A stretch of DNA of 64,000 bases from Chromatocurvus halotolerans (GTDB taxonomy: Bacteria; Pseudomonadota; Gammaproteobacteria; Pseudomonadales; Halieaceae): assembly GCF_004340525.1 (NCBI RefSeq), contig NZ_SLWX01000010.1, forward strand, positions 1 to 64,000. Direction: 5' to 3'. The translations under genes and the position numbers were made by a program. Every line of letters starts with the position of its first letter. The stretch's first letter is position 1. The notes under the pieces are model-generated. The model saw nothing but the letters and a program-made list of their open reading frames with translations, ran no database searches and was not told where the DNA came from. Shown here piece by piece: positions 26,044 through 34,329 of the stretch.

Positions 26044-26832
26044 TCACCCCCGTCGAATCACACCCTGTGCCCAGTCCGGCGACACGGCGACGTAACGCGC
26101 CAGCAGCCCCGACAGATCCCGCTCCACCTCATCACGACCGGCAAGCTCCACACGCTGCCATGCCCGCTGCAGTAACGCGGGCGTCAGCCTGTGCTCCAGA
26201 TGGCGCGATAAAGGCGCAAAGCTGAGGTGCCAGCGCTCGGGGGCGACACCGCCACGGTCATGTGCATAGGGACGAAAGAACCCGTGTGACCGGCCACAGG
26301 CCATGCGCTCATCAAGCCAGCAATGCAGTGCATCAAAGCACCCACCGGCGCGCACCTCCGACGGGACCAGCTGCACGGAGTCACCGGCGGGCAGCGCCGC
26401 CGCATCGAAAACGTCGAGATCGGTGCCCCAGTGATGCCGGGAAGCGCCGGGCAGCGCGGAGAAGCGCAACACGGCGGCAATCCTGTCTGCGCCGGTCAGC
26501 GCCGACAGGTCCAGCAACTGCCCCCGGTCATCGTGGACCGGACGCTCACCGCGCAGCTTGCCATTCCAGATAAGCGCCTGCCTGTCGAACGAGCGGAAGC
26601 TGCTGGCAACTGCCAGATCAAATCCAGCGGCTCGGGCATCTGTCTGCAGCGCTGTGAACGCCGATGCAACCAGCGGATGCATCGCGTGCCGCGCGTCGGT
26701 CGGGCGGACATGAGAGTCATCCCTGCCAGTGAGCTGCGCATCAGTGATACCGCCGGCAGCGTCCGCCGCCGCCTGCAGGCCGGGCGCCGAAACGCCATAA
26801 TGCTCCACGCCTTTCTCCCGTCCGCGCGTCAT
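26044..26832 (-). CDS. M15-family (VanY-like) D,D-carboxypeptidase
   Basis: A 262-residue metallopeptidase of family M15, probably trimming D-Ala from peptidoglycan stem peptides. The zinc site is present as SRHHWGTDLDVFD (SxHxxGxxxD) and ERWHLSF, and the upstream SSFRSFDRQALIW fits the family. No clear signal peptide is seen in the chosen frame, which is odd for a wall enzyme. Start ATG 26832 overlaps the sfsA stop (ATGA). A longer frame exists upstream but runs inside sfsA. Confidence 0.87.
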   Translation of the reverse strand: MTRGREKGVEHYGVSAPGLQAAADAAGGITDAQLTGRDDSHVRPTDARHAMHPLVASAFTALQTDARAAGFDLAVASSFRSFDRQALIWNGKLRGERPVHDDRGQLLDLSALTGADRIAAVLRFSALPGASRHHWGTDLDVFDAAALPAGDSVQLVPSEVRAGGCFDALHCWLDERMACGRSHGFFRPYAHDRGGVAPERWHLSFAPLSRHLEHRLTPALLQRAWQRVELAGRDEVERDLSGLLARYVAVSPDWAQGVIRRG

Positions 26833-27536
26833 GCCGCGGAGTCCAGGCTGAAAGGCAGCAACTCGCGCACGGCAACCGCCGTCGGTGAGACGTCGCAACC
26901 CAGCGCGACAACCTCTACGCCGGCCCGCATGGCCTCCTCCAGCGCAGCGCGATACGCCGGGTCGATATCGCCGGCAACACAGACGCGGTGAATGCCGGTA
27001 TGCATGGCGCAGAACACCAGGAGCGAGCGGGTCCTGGGACCCAATACGTCCTGCAGCGCGAGAACGTGCTTGCGCCCGCGACTGCTGACCGCATCCGGGA
27101 AGGCGCCCCAGCCACCGTCCCGGCAGAGCGTGACGGACTTCACCTCGACGACGACGCGACCGGCATCGCCCTCCAGCACCATATCGGCGCGCGTGCCCGG
27201 CACCACCACCACCTCGCTGCGGCAGTGCGCGTAGTCCGCAAGCCCCGGCAGCATGTCAGCAGCCAGCGCCTCCCTGACCACGGCATTGGCCCTGGCCGAG
27301 TGGATACAGACCGTACCGGTACGCGTCGCGGCGACCTCCCAGGTATGGGCGTACTTGCGCCTGGCCGAATCGCTGGTCGATAACCACACTGCGGCGCCCT
27401 CTTCGACACAGCCGGTCATCGCCCCGGTATTCGGGCAGTGAACCGTCAACTCCTCTCCGTCTGCCAGCCTGACGTCAGCAAGAAAACGCTTGTAGCGACG
27501 CAGGAGACGCGCCTCGACAAGACCGGAAAACTGCAT
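26829..27536 (-). CDS. sfsA: Sugar fermentation stimulation protein SfsA
   Basis: A 235-residue nuclease-like protein with the SfsA blocks RRYKRFLADV, HCPNTGAMTGC, and VEVKSVTL followed by FPDAVSSRGRKH. The PD-(D/E)XK-like core suggests nucleic acid binding or cutting; the cellular role is not settled. ATG 27536 matches the family start, with AAGGA upstream. The gene is divergent from dksA, as in many gammaproteobacteria, and shares an ATGA overlap with the M15 peptidase gene. Confidence 0.95.
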   Translation of the reverse strand: MQFSGLVEARLLRRYKRFLADVRLADGEELTVHCPNTGAMTGCVEEGAAVWLSTSDSARRKYAHTWEVAATRTGTVCIHSARANAVVREALAADMLPGLADYAHCRSEVVVVPGTRADMVLEGDAGRVVVEVKSVTLCRDGGWGAFPDAVSSRGRKHVLALQDVLGPRTRSLLVFCAMHTGIHRVCVAGDIDPAYRAALEEAMRAGVEVVALGCDVSPTAVAVRELLPFSLDSAA

Positions 27537-27746
27537 GCCCGAATCCTTTTCCATGGTCAACATGGCGGCAGAATACCGCGTGCAAAGAACCCCTGCACAG
27601 CGTCGTGATCATCGCCCATCAGAGTGCCCTGTCTGCGCCGTAATTTTTTCTGGATCAGGGTCGAATAATCTGGTAGTTTCACCGCCCCTTGGCGTCGCAG
27701 GGTTGCTACTGACCCTGTATCCGCCAACGAAACCGAGATGTTTTGT

Positions 27747-28262
27747 ATGGAAACCGCCATGCCAGCAAAGACAGCGACGAAAAAACCTGCAGCGGCAACA
27801 ACTGCCCCTGCGAGCAAGAAAACGACCGCCAAAAAGGCACCCGCAGCCACGGATTTCAAGAACTTCGAGCCGTACAAGCCAAAACGCGGCGAAGAATACA
27901 TGAGCGATGCACAGCTGGCGCATTTCAAGAATATCCTGCGCAAGTGGAAAGCGGAGCTCATGCAGGAAGTTGATCGTACCGTCATGCACATGAAGGATGA
28001 AGCCGCCAACTTTCCCGACCCGGCCGATCGCGCGACGCAGGAAGAAGAGTTCAGTCTGGAGCTGCGCACCCGTGATCGTGAGCGCAAGCTGATCAAGAAG
28101 ATCGACCAGACCATCGAGCGCCTGGAGCAGGACGACTACGGCTTCTGCGATGCCTGCGGCATCGAGATCGGCATCAAGCGTCTCGAAGCGCGTCCCACGG
28201 CAACACTGTGCATCGACTGCAAGACCCTGGCCGAAATCAAAGAGCGCCAGGAAATGGGTTGA
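27747..28262 (+). CDS. dksA: RNA polymerase-binding transcription factor DksA
   Basis: A regulator of about 171 residues that binds RNA polymerase in the secondary channel and works with ppGpp in the stringent response. The coiled-coil tip ([14 protein letters not shown]) is intact and the four-Cys zinc finger is complete (CDACG...CIDCKT). An N-terminal tail of about 35 residues is rich in Lys and Ala. Three in-frame ATGs (27738, 27747, 27759) leave the start uncertain. gluQ follows 15 bases downstream, the usual partner. Confidence 0.96.
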   Translation: METAMPAKTATKKPAAATTAPASKKTTAKKAPAATDFKNFEPYKPKRGEEYMSDAQLAHFKNILRKWKAELMQEVDRTVMHMKDEAANFPDPADRATQEEEFSLELRTRDRERKLIKKIDQTIERLEQDDYGFCDACGIEIGIKRLEARPTATLCIDCKTLAEIKERQEMG

Positions 28263-28277
28263 GGCCGCGCCGTGTGA

Positions 28278-29171
28278 ATGGCAACCGCCACGTCGCACAG
28301 TACTGACAGTTACCGGGGGCGCTTTGCCCCCTCCCCTTCCGGTCCGCTGCATCAGGGATCACTGCTCACGGCTCTCGCCAGCTATCTGGATGCCCGCCAC
28401 GCTGGCGGTCACTGGCTATTGCGAATTGAGGACATCGATCCGCCGCGGGAACCTCCGGGTGCGGCCGACGCCATTCGCCGCTGCCTGACCGCACACGCTC
28501 TCCACCCCGACGAACCGGTGCTGTACCAACACACGCAAAGCGCGGCCTATGACCGCGCCCTGGAGACACTTGACGCGCAGGGCTGGCTTTTCCGCTGCAG
28601 CTGCACGCGCCGACAGCTCGGGCCTGGTGGCGCCTGCGGCGGGCGCTGTGCCGACGGCGCCACCGCCGCGGCAGGCCCGACCTCGCTTCGCGTGCGGGTC
28701 ACGGCAGATTTTGATGCGTTTTTCACGGACCTTGTACAGGGCGGGCAATTGCTGCAACAGGAAGACGTGCCGCGCGATTTCGTGGTGCGGCGCAAGGATG
28801 GCCTGTACGCCTACCAGCTGGCCGTCGTGGTCGACGAGGCACACCAGGGAATCACCCACGTTATCCGGGGCATGGACCTGCTGCCGACCACGTTCCAGCA
28901 GCGCTATCTGCAGCAGGCGCTTGGGCTGCCGCTGCCGGCTTACGGGCATATTCCCGTCATCACGGACACCACGGGCCGCAAGTTGAGCAAACAGAACCGG
29001 GCACCGGCCGCAGACCTTGCAAGGCCACTGGCCAACCTGCAGCAGCTGCTGCAGCTGCTGCGACAGCCCGTGCCGAAGGCAGACACGCCGGAGGCGCTAC
29101 TTGAGGCCGCGGCAAAAGGCTGGGACAGGGAAGCGCTCAACGGTATGACACGCCTTGTCGTGACGCAGTGA
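28278..29171 (+). CDS. gluQ: Glutamyl-Q tRNA(Asp) synthetase
   Basis: A 297-residue truncated glutamyl-tRNA synthetase that attaches Glu to queuosine in tRNA-Asp. The HIGH-like site is in GRFAPSPSGPLHQGSL, and the KMSKS-like site reads KLSKQ, as in other GluQ enzymes. The zinc-type Cys set CSCTRRQL...CGGRC is present. The anticodon-binding domain of true GluRS is absent, as expected. Position directly after dksA is the conserved one. Confidence 0.95.
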   Translation: MATATSHSTDSYRGRFAPSPSGPLHQGSLLTALASYLDARHAGGHWLLRIEDIDPPREPPGAADAIRRCLTAHALHPDEPVLYQHTQSAAYDRALETLDAQGWLFRCSCTRRQLGPGGACGGRCADGATAAAGPTSLRVRVTADFDAFFTDLVQGGQLLQQEDVPRDFVVRRKDGLYAYQLAVVVDEAHQGITHVIRGMDLLPTTFQQRYLQQALGLPLPAYGHIPVITDTTGRKLSKQNRAPAADLARPLANLQQLLQLLRQPVPKADTPEALLEAAAKGWDREALNGMTRLVVTQ

Positions 29172-29253
29172 TCCGGGGTTGGCCAGGGCGCTGGCTTTAC
29201 CCCTCCGGGGCCATTGCGTAGACTCCGTTTTCCCTAACGCGAGCTCGACGCCC

Positions 29254-29430
29254 ATGTATATCGACCGCGCCCTGCTGCTGGTGTTTGGCCTTGCGCTGGT
29301 GTTCTTCCCGACGCTGGAGGGGTGGGTATTTGCGGATGCAGAACACTGGTATCGACCGTTTCTGATCTGGTTCGGTGTCGTGCTCGCCGCCTTCTGGAAC
29401 CAGTATCGCCGGGGGACTGATGAACTTTAG
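29254..29430 (+). CDS. Small membrane protein upstream of cbrA (CbrX-like)
   Basis: A 58-residue protein with two hydrophobic segments (LLLVFGLALVFFP and PFLIWFGVVLAAFW). Its stop overlaps the cbrA start by 11 bases (ATG 29420, stop 29428-29430), so cbrA translation is likely coupled to it. Pseudomonas has a small gene in the same place, named cbrX as I recall, with such coupling. Whether the peptide itself has a role is unknown. Confidence 0.75.
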   Translation: MYIDRALLLVFGLALVFFPTLEGWVFADAEHWYRPFLIWFGVVLAAFWNQYRRGTDEL

Positions 29431-32398
29431 CCCCGATCAGATCCTGCTCGCCACGATCGCCTACCTCTTCGTGCTGTTCATGGTCGGTTACGCCGGTGAC
29501 CGCGGGACAATTCCCTCGGGAATCATCCGCCACCCGGCCACCTATGTGCTTTCCCTCGGCGTCATCGCTGGCGGCATGGCGAGTAACGGCGTGCTGGCCC
29601 TGGCGGCAGAGTACGGTTTTCATTTTCTCCTGTACTACCTGGGTATTGCACTGATGTTTCTCCTTGCGGTGCTGCTGCTGCGGCCGCTGCTGCGACTCTG
29701 CAGGGTTCATCACCTGGCATCGCTGGCGGACGTTCTCACGTTCCGGTTCCGCAGCCCGTGGGTAGGCGCCGCGATCACTCTCGCGATGTGCTTTACCCTG
29801 CTGCCGCTGCTGGCCCTGCAGATCCGCACCGTAGCCGACAGCATACAGGTGCTGTCGGGCAGCAACGCCGACACAATGGTCGGCACCCTGCGCGGCGAGG
29901 GACTGGCGTTTCTTTTCTGCCTGATCATCACGATTTTCGCGATTCTCTTCGGCACCCGCAACGCAGCAAACCCCAACCACAATCCGGGCCTGGTTGCCGC
30001 TATCGCGTTCGAGTCGCTGGTGAAGCTGTTCGCGCTGCTGGCGCTTGCCGCTATTGTTGTTGCCCAGGTTTTTGGTGGCCCGGCAGGGCTGCAGGACTGG
30101 CTCGCCTCACAGCCCAGTGCACTGCCTGACGCCGGTGAGTCCCTGTCGGCTGTCGCGGCACGCACCATGCTGCTGCTTTTCTTTGCAGGCGCGGTCTGCA
30201 TGCCGCACATGTTCCACATGGCCTTTGCCGAAAACAGCAACAGCCGGCACCTGCGCGCCGCCAGCTGGGGGCTGCCACTGTATCTTCTGTTGCTGGCCCT
30301 GCCGATCCTGCCGATTCTCTGGGCCGCCGTTGCCTCGGGACAGAGCGCACCGTTCGAATACGCCGGCATCGCCCTGGGACTGGCGCTGCACTCGCCCGCA
30401 GCGAGCGGACTCGCCTTCGTCGCCGGGCTGTCGGCGGCAAGTGGCGTGATCATCGTCACCACCCTGGCACTCGCCAATATGTGTCTGAACTACCTGGTAC
30501 TCTCCAACAACCTTCTTCGCCGTTTCAGTGAGCAGAGTCTTTACAAGCAGCTGAAATGGATGCGCCGGGTGCTCATCACGGCGCTGATCCTAGGCGGCTA
30601 TACCTTCTATATGCTCCTCAGCGGCGCGCAGTCATTGCCACAGCTGGCCATTCTTGCCTTCAGCGGCACCCTGCAGTTTTTTCCCGCCGTGGTCTTCACA
30701 CCGTACTGGCCAAGGGCCAACCGAACGGGATTGCTCGCGGGACTGGCGACCGGACTGGCAATCTGGTTCGTCTCACTGCCGCTGCCGGTGCTGAGCGACA
30801 ACACGCTGGGACTGACCGCGGATGACGGCAATGCCTGGGCCATGCGCTGCCTGGTTGCGGTGCTGGCAAACACCGCCGTCTTCATTGTGGTTTCCCTGCT
30901 GACACCGCGCTCCCGCGATGAGGCCATCGCCGCTGAAATCTGCTCGATGGAGTCCCGCATCAGACCCTATCGCCGCAGTCTGGTGATCAACAGCGCCGGT
31001 GAATTCAGCGCCCGACTGGCCCCTGCACTGGGTGACAAAACGGCTCAGGCGGAGGTTGAGCGTGCGCTCAACGAGCTGCGCTTTGACGCTCGCGAGGCTC
31101 GTCCCTACGCCCTGCGACATCTGCGCGCGCGGATTGAGGCCAATCTCTCGGGCATGCTGGGACCGGCTGTGGCGCTGGACATCGTCGACAGCTGTCTGCC
31201 GTTTGCCAGCAGCTACGCGGCGGCAGAGGACTTTACGCTGCTCGAGCGCCGCCTGGAAAAGGCCCAGGGCCGCTTTACCGGGTTGGCGGCAGACCTTGAC
31301 AATCTGCGGCGGCACTATCGACAGACCCTTGACGAACTGCCCGTCGGACTGTGCTCCCTGGGAGGGGACGGCGAGGTACTGCTGTGGAATCGCAGCATGG
31401 CGGAACTCACCGGCATCAGTGCCGACACGGCCGTAGGCTCGCGCTGGCGATCCCTTCCCCCGACATGGTGCAACGCGCTATCAGCCGTGCTGGACGAACA
31501 ACCGGATTTCATCATCAAGCGCGAATTGCCCGGCGAACAGGGCGCCTCACGCTGGATCAGCCTGCACTGCAGCCGGCCGGTGGCAGGCAGCGATGATCAG
31601 CTCGTGCTGCTCGAGGACATCACCGATTATCAGCGCCTGCAGGATGAGGTGCTGCACAATGAACGTCTCGCCTCCATCGGACGACTCGCAGCGGGCGTTG
31701 CCCATGAAATCGGCAACCCGGTCACGGGGATCGCCTGCCTTGCACAGAACCTCGGTTACAGCGAGGACCCGAGCGAGATCCGTGAGGCCGCCGACGACAT
31801 TCTCCGCCAGACCGAAAGAATCTCGCGGATTGTAGAGTCCCTGGTGAATTTCTCCCATCTCGGCTCAGGTCGGGGCGACCTGCGCGCAGAGCCATGCAAC
31901 CTGGCGGACTGTGTCGACGAGGCCATCCACCTGCTGTCACTGGATCGCGATGCCCGCCCTGTGGCGTTCAACAATACCTGCGACCGCGAGCTGCTGGTGC
32001 TGGGTGATAATCAGCGATTGCTGCAAGCCTTCATCAATCTGCTGGGCAACGCGCGCGATGCGTCGCCGCCAGACGGAGAGATCAGCATCAGCGCGGCGAA
32101 GCAAGGCAGCGACGACAGCGTACTCATCCACATTGACGATCAGGGACACGGCATACCGGCGCACCTGCTGCAGCGAATCATGGAGCCTTTCTTTACCACC
32201 AAGGACGTCGGCCAGGGCACCGGCCTGGGACTGCCGCTGGTGTACAGCATCATCGAGGACATGGGCGGTTCCCTGCGCGTGGAAAGCCCGGGGCCCGATG
32301 AAACATGCAGCGGCACCCGTGTCACGCTGCGTCTGCGACTCGCACACTACGCGTCGGCTGCAGAGCTCATGGCGATGGCGTCCGGGGCACCCCATTGA
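29420..32398 (+). CDS. cbrA: CbrA-type sensor histidine kinase with SLC5 transporter domain
   Basis: A 992-residue hybrid protein. Residues 1-480 form a sodium/solute-symporter-like (SLC5) unit with about 13 membrane segments. A STAC-like linker follows (about 510-600), then a PAS domain (from about 637), a phosphoacceptor HisKA domain with His in GVAHEIGNP (about 762) and an ATPase domain (NLLGNARD about 873, GTGLGLP about 933). It matches CbrA, which with CbrB controls carbon and nitrogen use in Pseudomonas. ATG 29420 is chosen over a longer start that falls inside the small upstream gene. Confidence 0.93.
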   Translation: MNFSPDQILLATIAYLFVLFMVGYAGDRGTIPSGIIRHPATYVLSLGVIAGGMASNGVLALAAEYGFHFLLYYLGIALMFLLAVLLLRPLLRLCRVHHLASLADVLTFRFRSPWVGAAITLAMCFTLLPLLALQIRTVADSIQVLSGSNADTMVGTLRGEGLAFLFCLIITIFAILFGTRNAANPNHNPGLVAAIAFESLVKLFALLALAAIVVAQVFGGPAGLQDWLASQPSALPDAGESLSAVAARTMLLLFFAGAVCMPHMFHMAFAENSNSRHLRAASWGLPLYLLLLALPILPILWAAVASGQSAPFEYAGIALGLALHSPAASGLAFVAGLSAASGVIIVTTLALANMCLNYLVLSNNLLRRFSEQSLYKQLKWMRRVLITALILGGYTFYMLLSGAQSLPQLAILAFSGTLQFFPAVVFTPYWPRANRTGLLAGLATGLAIWFVSLPLPVLSDNTLGLTADDGNAWAMRCLVAVLANTAVFIVVSLLTPRSRDEAIAAEICSMESRIRPYRRSLVINSAGEFSARLAPALGDKTAQAEVERALNELRFDAREARPYALRHLRARIEANLSGMLGPAVALDIVDSCLPFASSYAAAEDFTLLERRLEKAQGRFTGLAADLDNLRRHYRQTLDELPVGLCSLGGDGEVLLWNRSMAELTGISADTAVGSRWRSLPPTWCNALSAVLDEQPDFIIKRELPGEQGASRWISLHCSRPVAGSDDQLVLLEDITDYQRLQDEVLHNERLASIGRLAAGVAHEIGNPVTGIACLAQNLGYSEDPSEIREAADDILRQTERISRIVESLVNFSHLGSGRGDLRAEPCNLADCVDEAIHLLSLDRDARPVAFNNTCDRELLVLGDNQRLLQAFINLLGNARDASPPDGEISISAAKQGSDDSVLIHIDDQGHGIPAHLLQRIMEPFFTTKDVGQGTGLGLPLVYSIIEDMGGSLRVESPGPDETCSGTRVTLRLRLAHYASAAELMAMASGAPH

Positions 32399-32465
32399 CC
32401 CGGCAACTGGATAAACACACCGGTAAGCGTTATGTTGTCCACCTATGCGGTAAGGGCAGATCTGT

Positions 32466-33884
32466 ATGCACCAGATACTCGTAGTCGAAGATGAATCTGT
32501 TATCCGTGGCGCTTTACGACGACTCCTGGAGCGCTCCGGATACACGGTTGAGGAGGCAGCCTCGGTTGCCGAGGCCGGGTCGTACAACCTCGCCGACTTC
32601 GATCTGATCATCAGCGACCTGCGTCTTCCCGGCGCTCCCGGGACCGACCTGATCCGCAAGGGCGGCAAGGTGCCCGTACTGATCATGACCAGCTACGCCA
32701 GCCTGCGCTCCGCCGTTGACTCCATGCGCATGGGAGCGGTGGATTACATTGCCAAGCCGTTCGATCACAACGACATGCTGAATGCCGTGAAGCGCATCAT
32801 CAGCGATCATCCGCAGCAGAAAGAGCAGGATCAACCGGCCGCGGCAGATGAACCGGGGGGAACATCGGAGCTGGTGGGCAACTGCGCCGCCATGCGAAAG
32901 CTCATGCAACACATCGAAAAATTCGCACCTACCGAATCGACGGTGCTGGTGCTGGGTGAAACCGGCACCGGCAAGGAACTGGTTGCCCGCAGCATACACC
33001 GGCTGAGCCCTCGCGCCGGCAAACCGCTGGTCTCCGTCAACTGCGCGGCCATACCGGAAACCCTGATCGAGTCAGAGCTCTTCGGTTACGAAAAAGGCGC
33101 TTTCACGGGAGCCAACACCAACCGCACCGGTCTGATCGAGGCGGCAGACGGCGGCACCCTGTTTCTCGACGAAATCGGGGAACTGCCGATGGAAGCGCAG
33201 GCACGGTTGTTGCGATTCATACAGGAAGGCGAAATCCGCAGGATTGGTGCAGTCGACTCACGACAGGTCAATGTCAGGCTGATCTGCGCCACACATCGTG
33301 ACCTGCATACACTCGCTGCAGAGGGCTTGTTCAGACAGGATCTCTACTACCGTATCAATGTCCTGAGGCTGTTCCTGCCGCCGCTGAGGGAGAGAGGCAA
33401 GGATATCCTCTACCTGGCCGAAACCCTGCTGGAGAGGCAGATCGAGAAATTGAAGCGCAAGCCGATTGCACTGTCGCCACGGGCAATACAGGCGATAACC
33501 ACCTATCAGTGGCCGGGCAACGTGCGCGAACTGGAGCACGCGCTCGAACGCGCCGTGATCCTCACGGATGGGGATGAAATTGATAATGAGGCACTCGGCA
33601 TTGACCTCGAACTGGTCAATATCAATCGCATCCGTGGAGAACGCTTCAATCCGGCTGCAGCCAAGAAGCGTCACGCCAGTCATAACATCACCAGCGATCC
33701 GCAAGAGGATCTGTCCCTTGAAGACTACTTCCAGCGTTTCGTTATCGAGCACCAGGACTCCATGAGCGAAACGGAGCTGGCCCAGAAGCTGGGAATCAGC
33801 CGGAAGTGCCTGTGGGAAAGACGTCAGCGCTTTGATATCCCGCGCAAGAAATCTGCCAGCAGGGTAAAGAAAGCGGCGTCCTGA
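32466..33884 (+). CDS. cbrB: Sigma-54-dependent response regulator CbrB
   Basis: A 472-residue NtrC-class activator. The receiver domain (1-120) has the phospho-Asp in ISDLRLPG (D51). The AAA+ domain has Walker A GETGTGKE and the sigma-54 contact loop GAFTGA. A Fis-type DNA-binding helix-turn-helix ends the protein (ETELAQKLGISRKCLWERRQ). It lies 67 bases after cbrA. The gap downstream has two GTAACA sites and a sigma-54 promoter, so CbrB probably activates the candidate RNA there. Confidence 0.95.
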   Translation: MHQILVVEDESVIRGALRRLLERSGYTVEEAASVAEAGSYNLADFDLIISDLRLPGAPGTDLIRKGGKVPVLIMTSYASLRSAVDSMRMGAVDYIAKPFDHNDMLNAVKRIISDHPQQKEQDQPAAADEPGGTSELVGNCAAMRKLMQHIEKFAPTESTVLVLGETGTGKELVARSIHRLSPRAGKPLVSVNCAAIPETLIESELFGYEKGAFTGANTNRTGLIEAADGGTLFLDEIGELPMEAQARLLRFIQEGEIRRIGAVDSRQVNVRLICATHRDLHTLAAEGLFRQDLYYRINVLRLFLPPLRERGKDILYLAETLLERQIEKLKRKPIALSPRAIQAITTYQWPGNVRELEHALERAVILTDGDEIDNEALGIDLELVNINRIRGERFNPAAAKKRHASHNITSDPQEDLSLEDYFQRFVIEHQDSMSETELAQKLGISRKCLWERRQRFDIPRKKSASRVKKAAS

Positions 33885-33905
33885 GCGTTACTCGCCGATT
33901 GCGCT

Positions 33906-33934
33906 GTAACAATACGCAGTGAATAAAGGTAACA
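33906..33934. promoter_or_regulatory. Paired GTAACA sites, candidate CbrB-binding region
   Basis: GTAACA occurs at 33906-33911 and 33929-33934, starts 23 bases apart, about 75-100 bases upstream of the sigma-54 promoter. That is a usual distance for an enhancer of a sigma-54 activator. GTAACA is the complement of TGTTAC, the motif I recall for CbrB binding in Pseudomonas. Confidence 0.6.
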
Positions 33935-34009
33935 AAGCACCCCCCCTGCACACATTCGAAAACATCTAAAAAATCCTAAACCACTGTTTTTAAAAGATTT
34001 ATCCGATAG

Positions 34010-34025
34010 TGGCACAAGCACTGCA
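34010..34025 (+). promoter_or_regulatory. Sigma-54 (-24/-12) promoter
   Basis: TGGCACAAGCACTGCA carries the invariant GG (-24) and GC (-12) with the correct spacing, and TGGCAC is a full consensus half. Transcription should start about 12 bases after the GC, near 34036. No gene starts there, which points to an RNA product. Confidence 0.82.
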
Positions 34026-34035
34026 GTGTATTGTG

Positions 34036-34245
34036 GTGTAAGCAAAAATAACAATAAGACTGCATCAATAACAATAATGATGATAACAATGGACCTGGAT
34101 GGGGAAGTCTTCTTCCCCTCGTTCATTTATTAAAACGCCTTGTAATAATGCCTGTTCAATAACGCTAAAGACATCTTCAGGATTCGAGAATAACCACAAG
34201 CAGAATCATGACGACCTGCACGGGGCAAACCGCCCCGTGGTTCTC
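34036..34245 (+). ncRNA. Candidate CrcZ-type small RNA (Hfq/Crc sequestering)
   Basis: In Pseudomonas the crcZ RNA gene lies between cbrB and pcnB and is activated by CbrB with sigma-54. Here the same gap has the sigma-54 promoter, the GTAACA pair and a transcribed stretch dense in A-rich CA motifs: AAAAATAACAATAAG near 34044, CAATAACAATAATG near 34066, GATAACAATGG near 34082, and further AATAAC copies near 34157 and 34189. These are the kind of sites through which CrcZ takes up Hfq/Crc. A hairpin GGGGAAG/CTTCCCC lies at about 34101-34118. A stem CACGGGGC/GCCCCGTG at 34219-34239 may end the RNA, although few T follow. Ends are estimates. Confidence 0.65.
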
Positions 34246-34329
34246 CTACTGACAACACCCCGGGTACGAATTCCGGTGCAACAACACACCGCACTGGCAG
34301 TCAGGCTTCCCTGTGATACCATCTGGTGT

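Noticed and set aside
28980-29010. KLSKQ in gluQ as a damaged KMSKS motif
   Set aside because: GluQ enzymes normally carry this variant, so it is not a defect.
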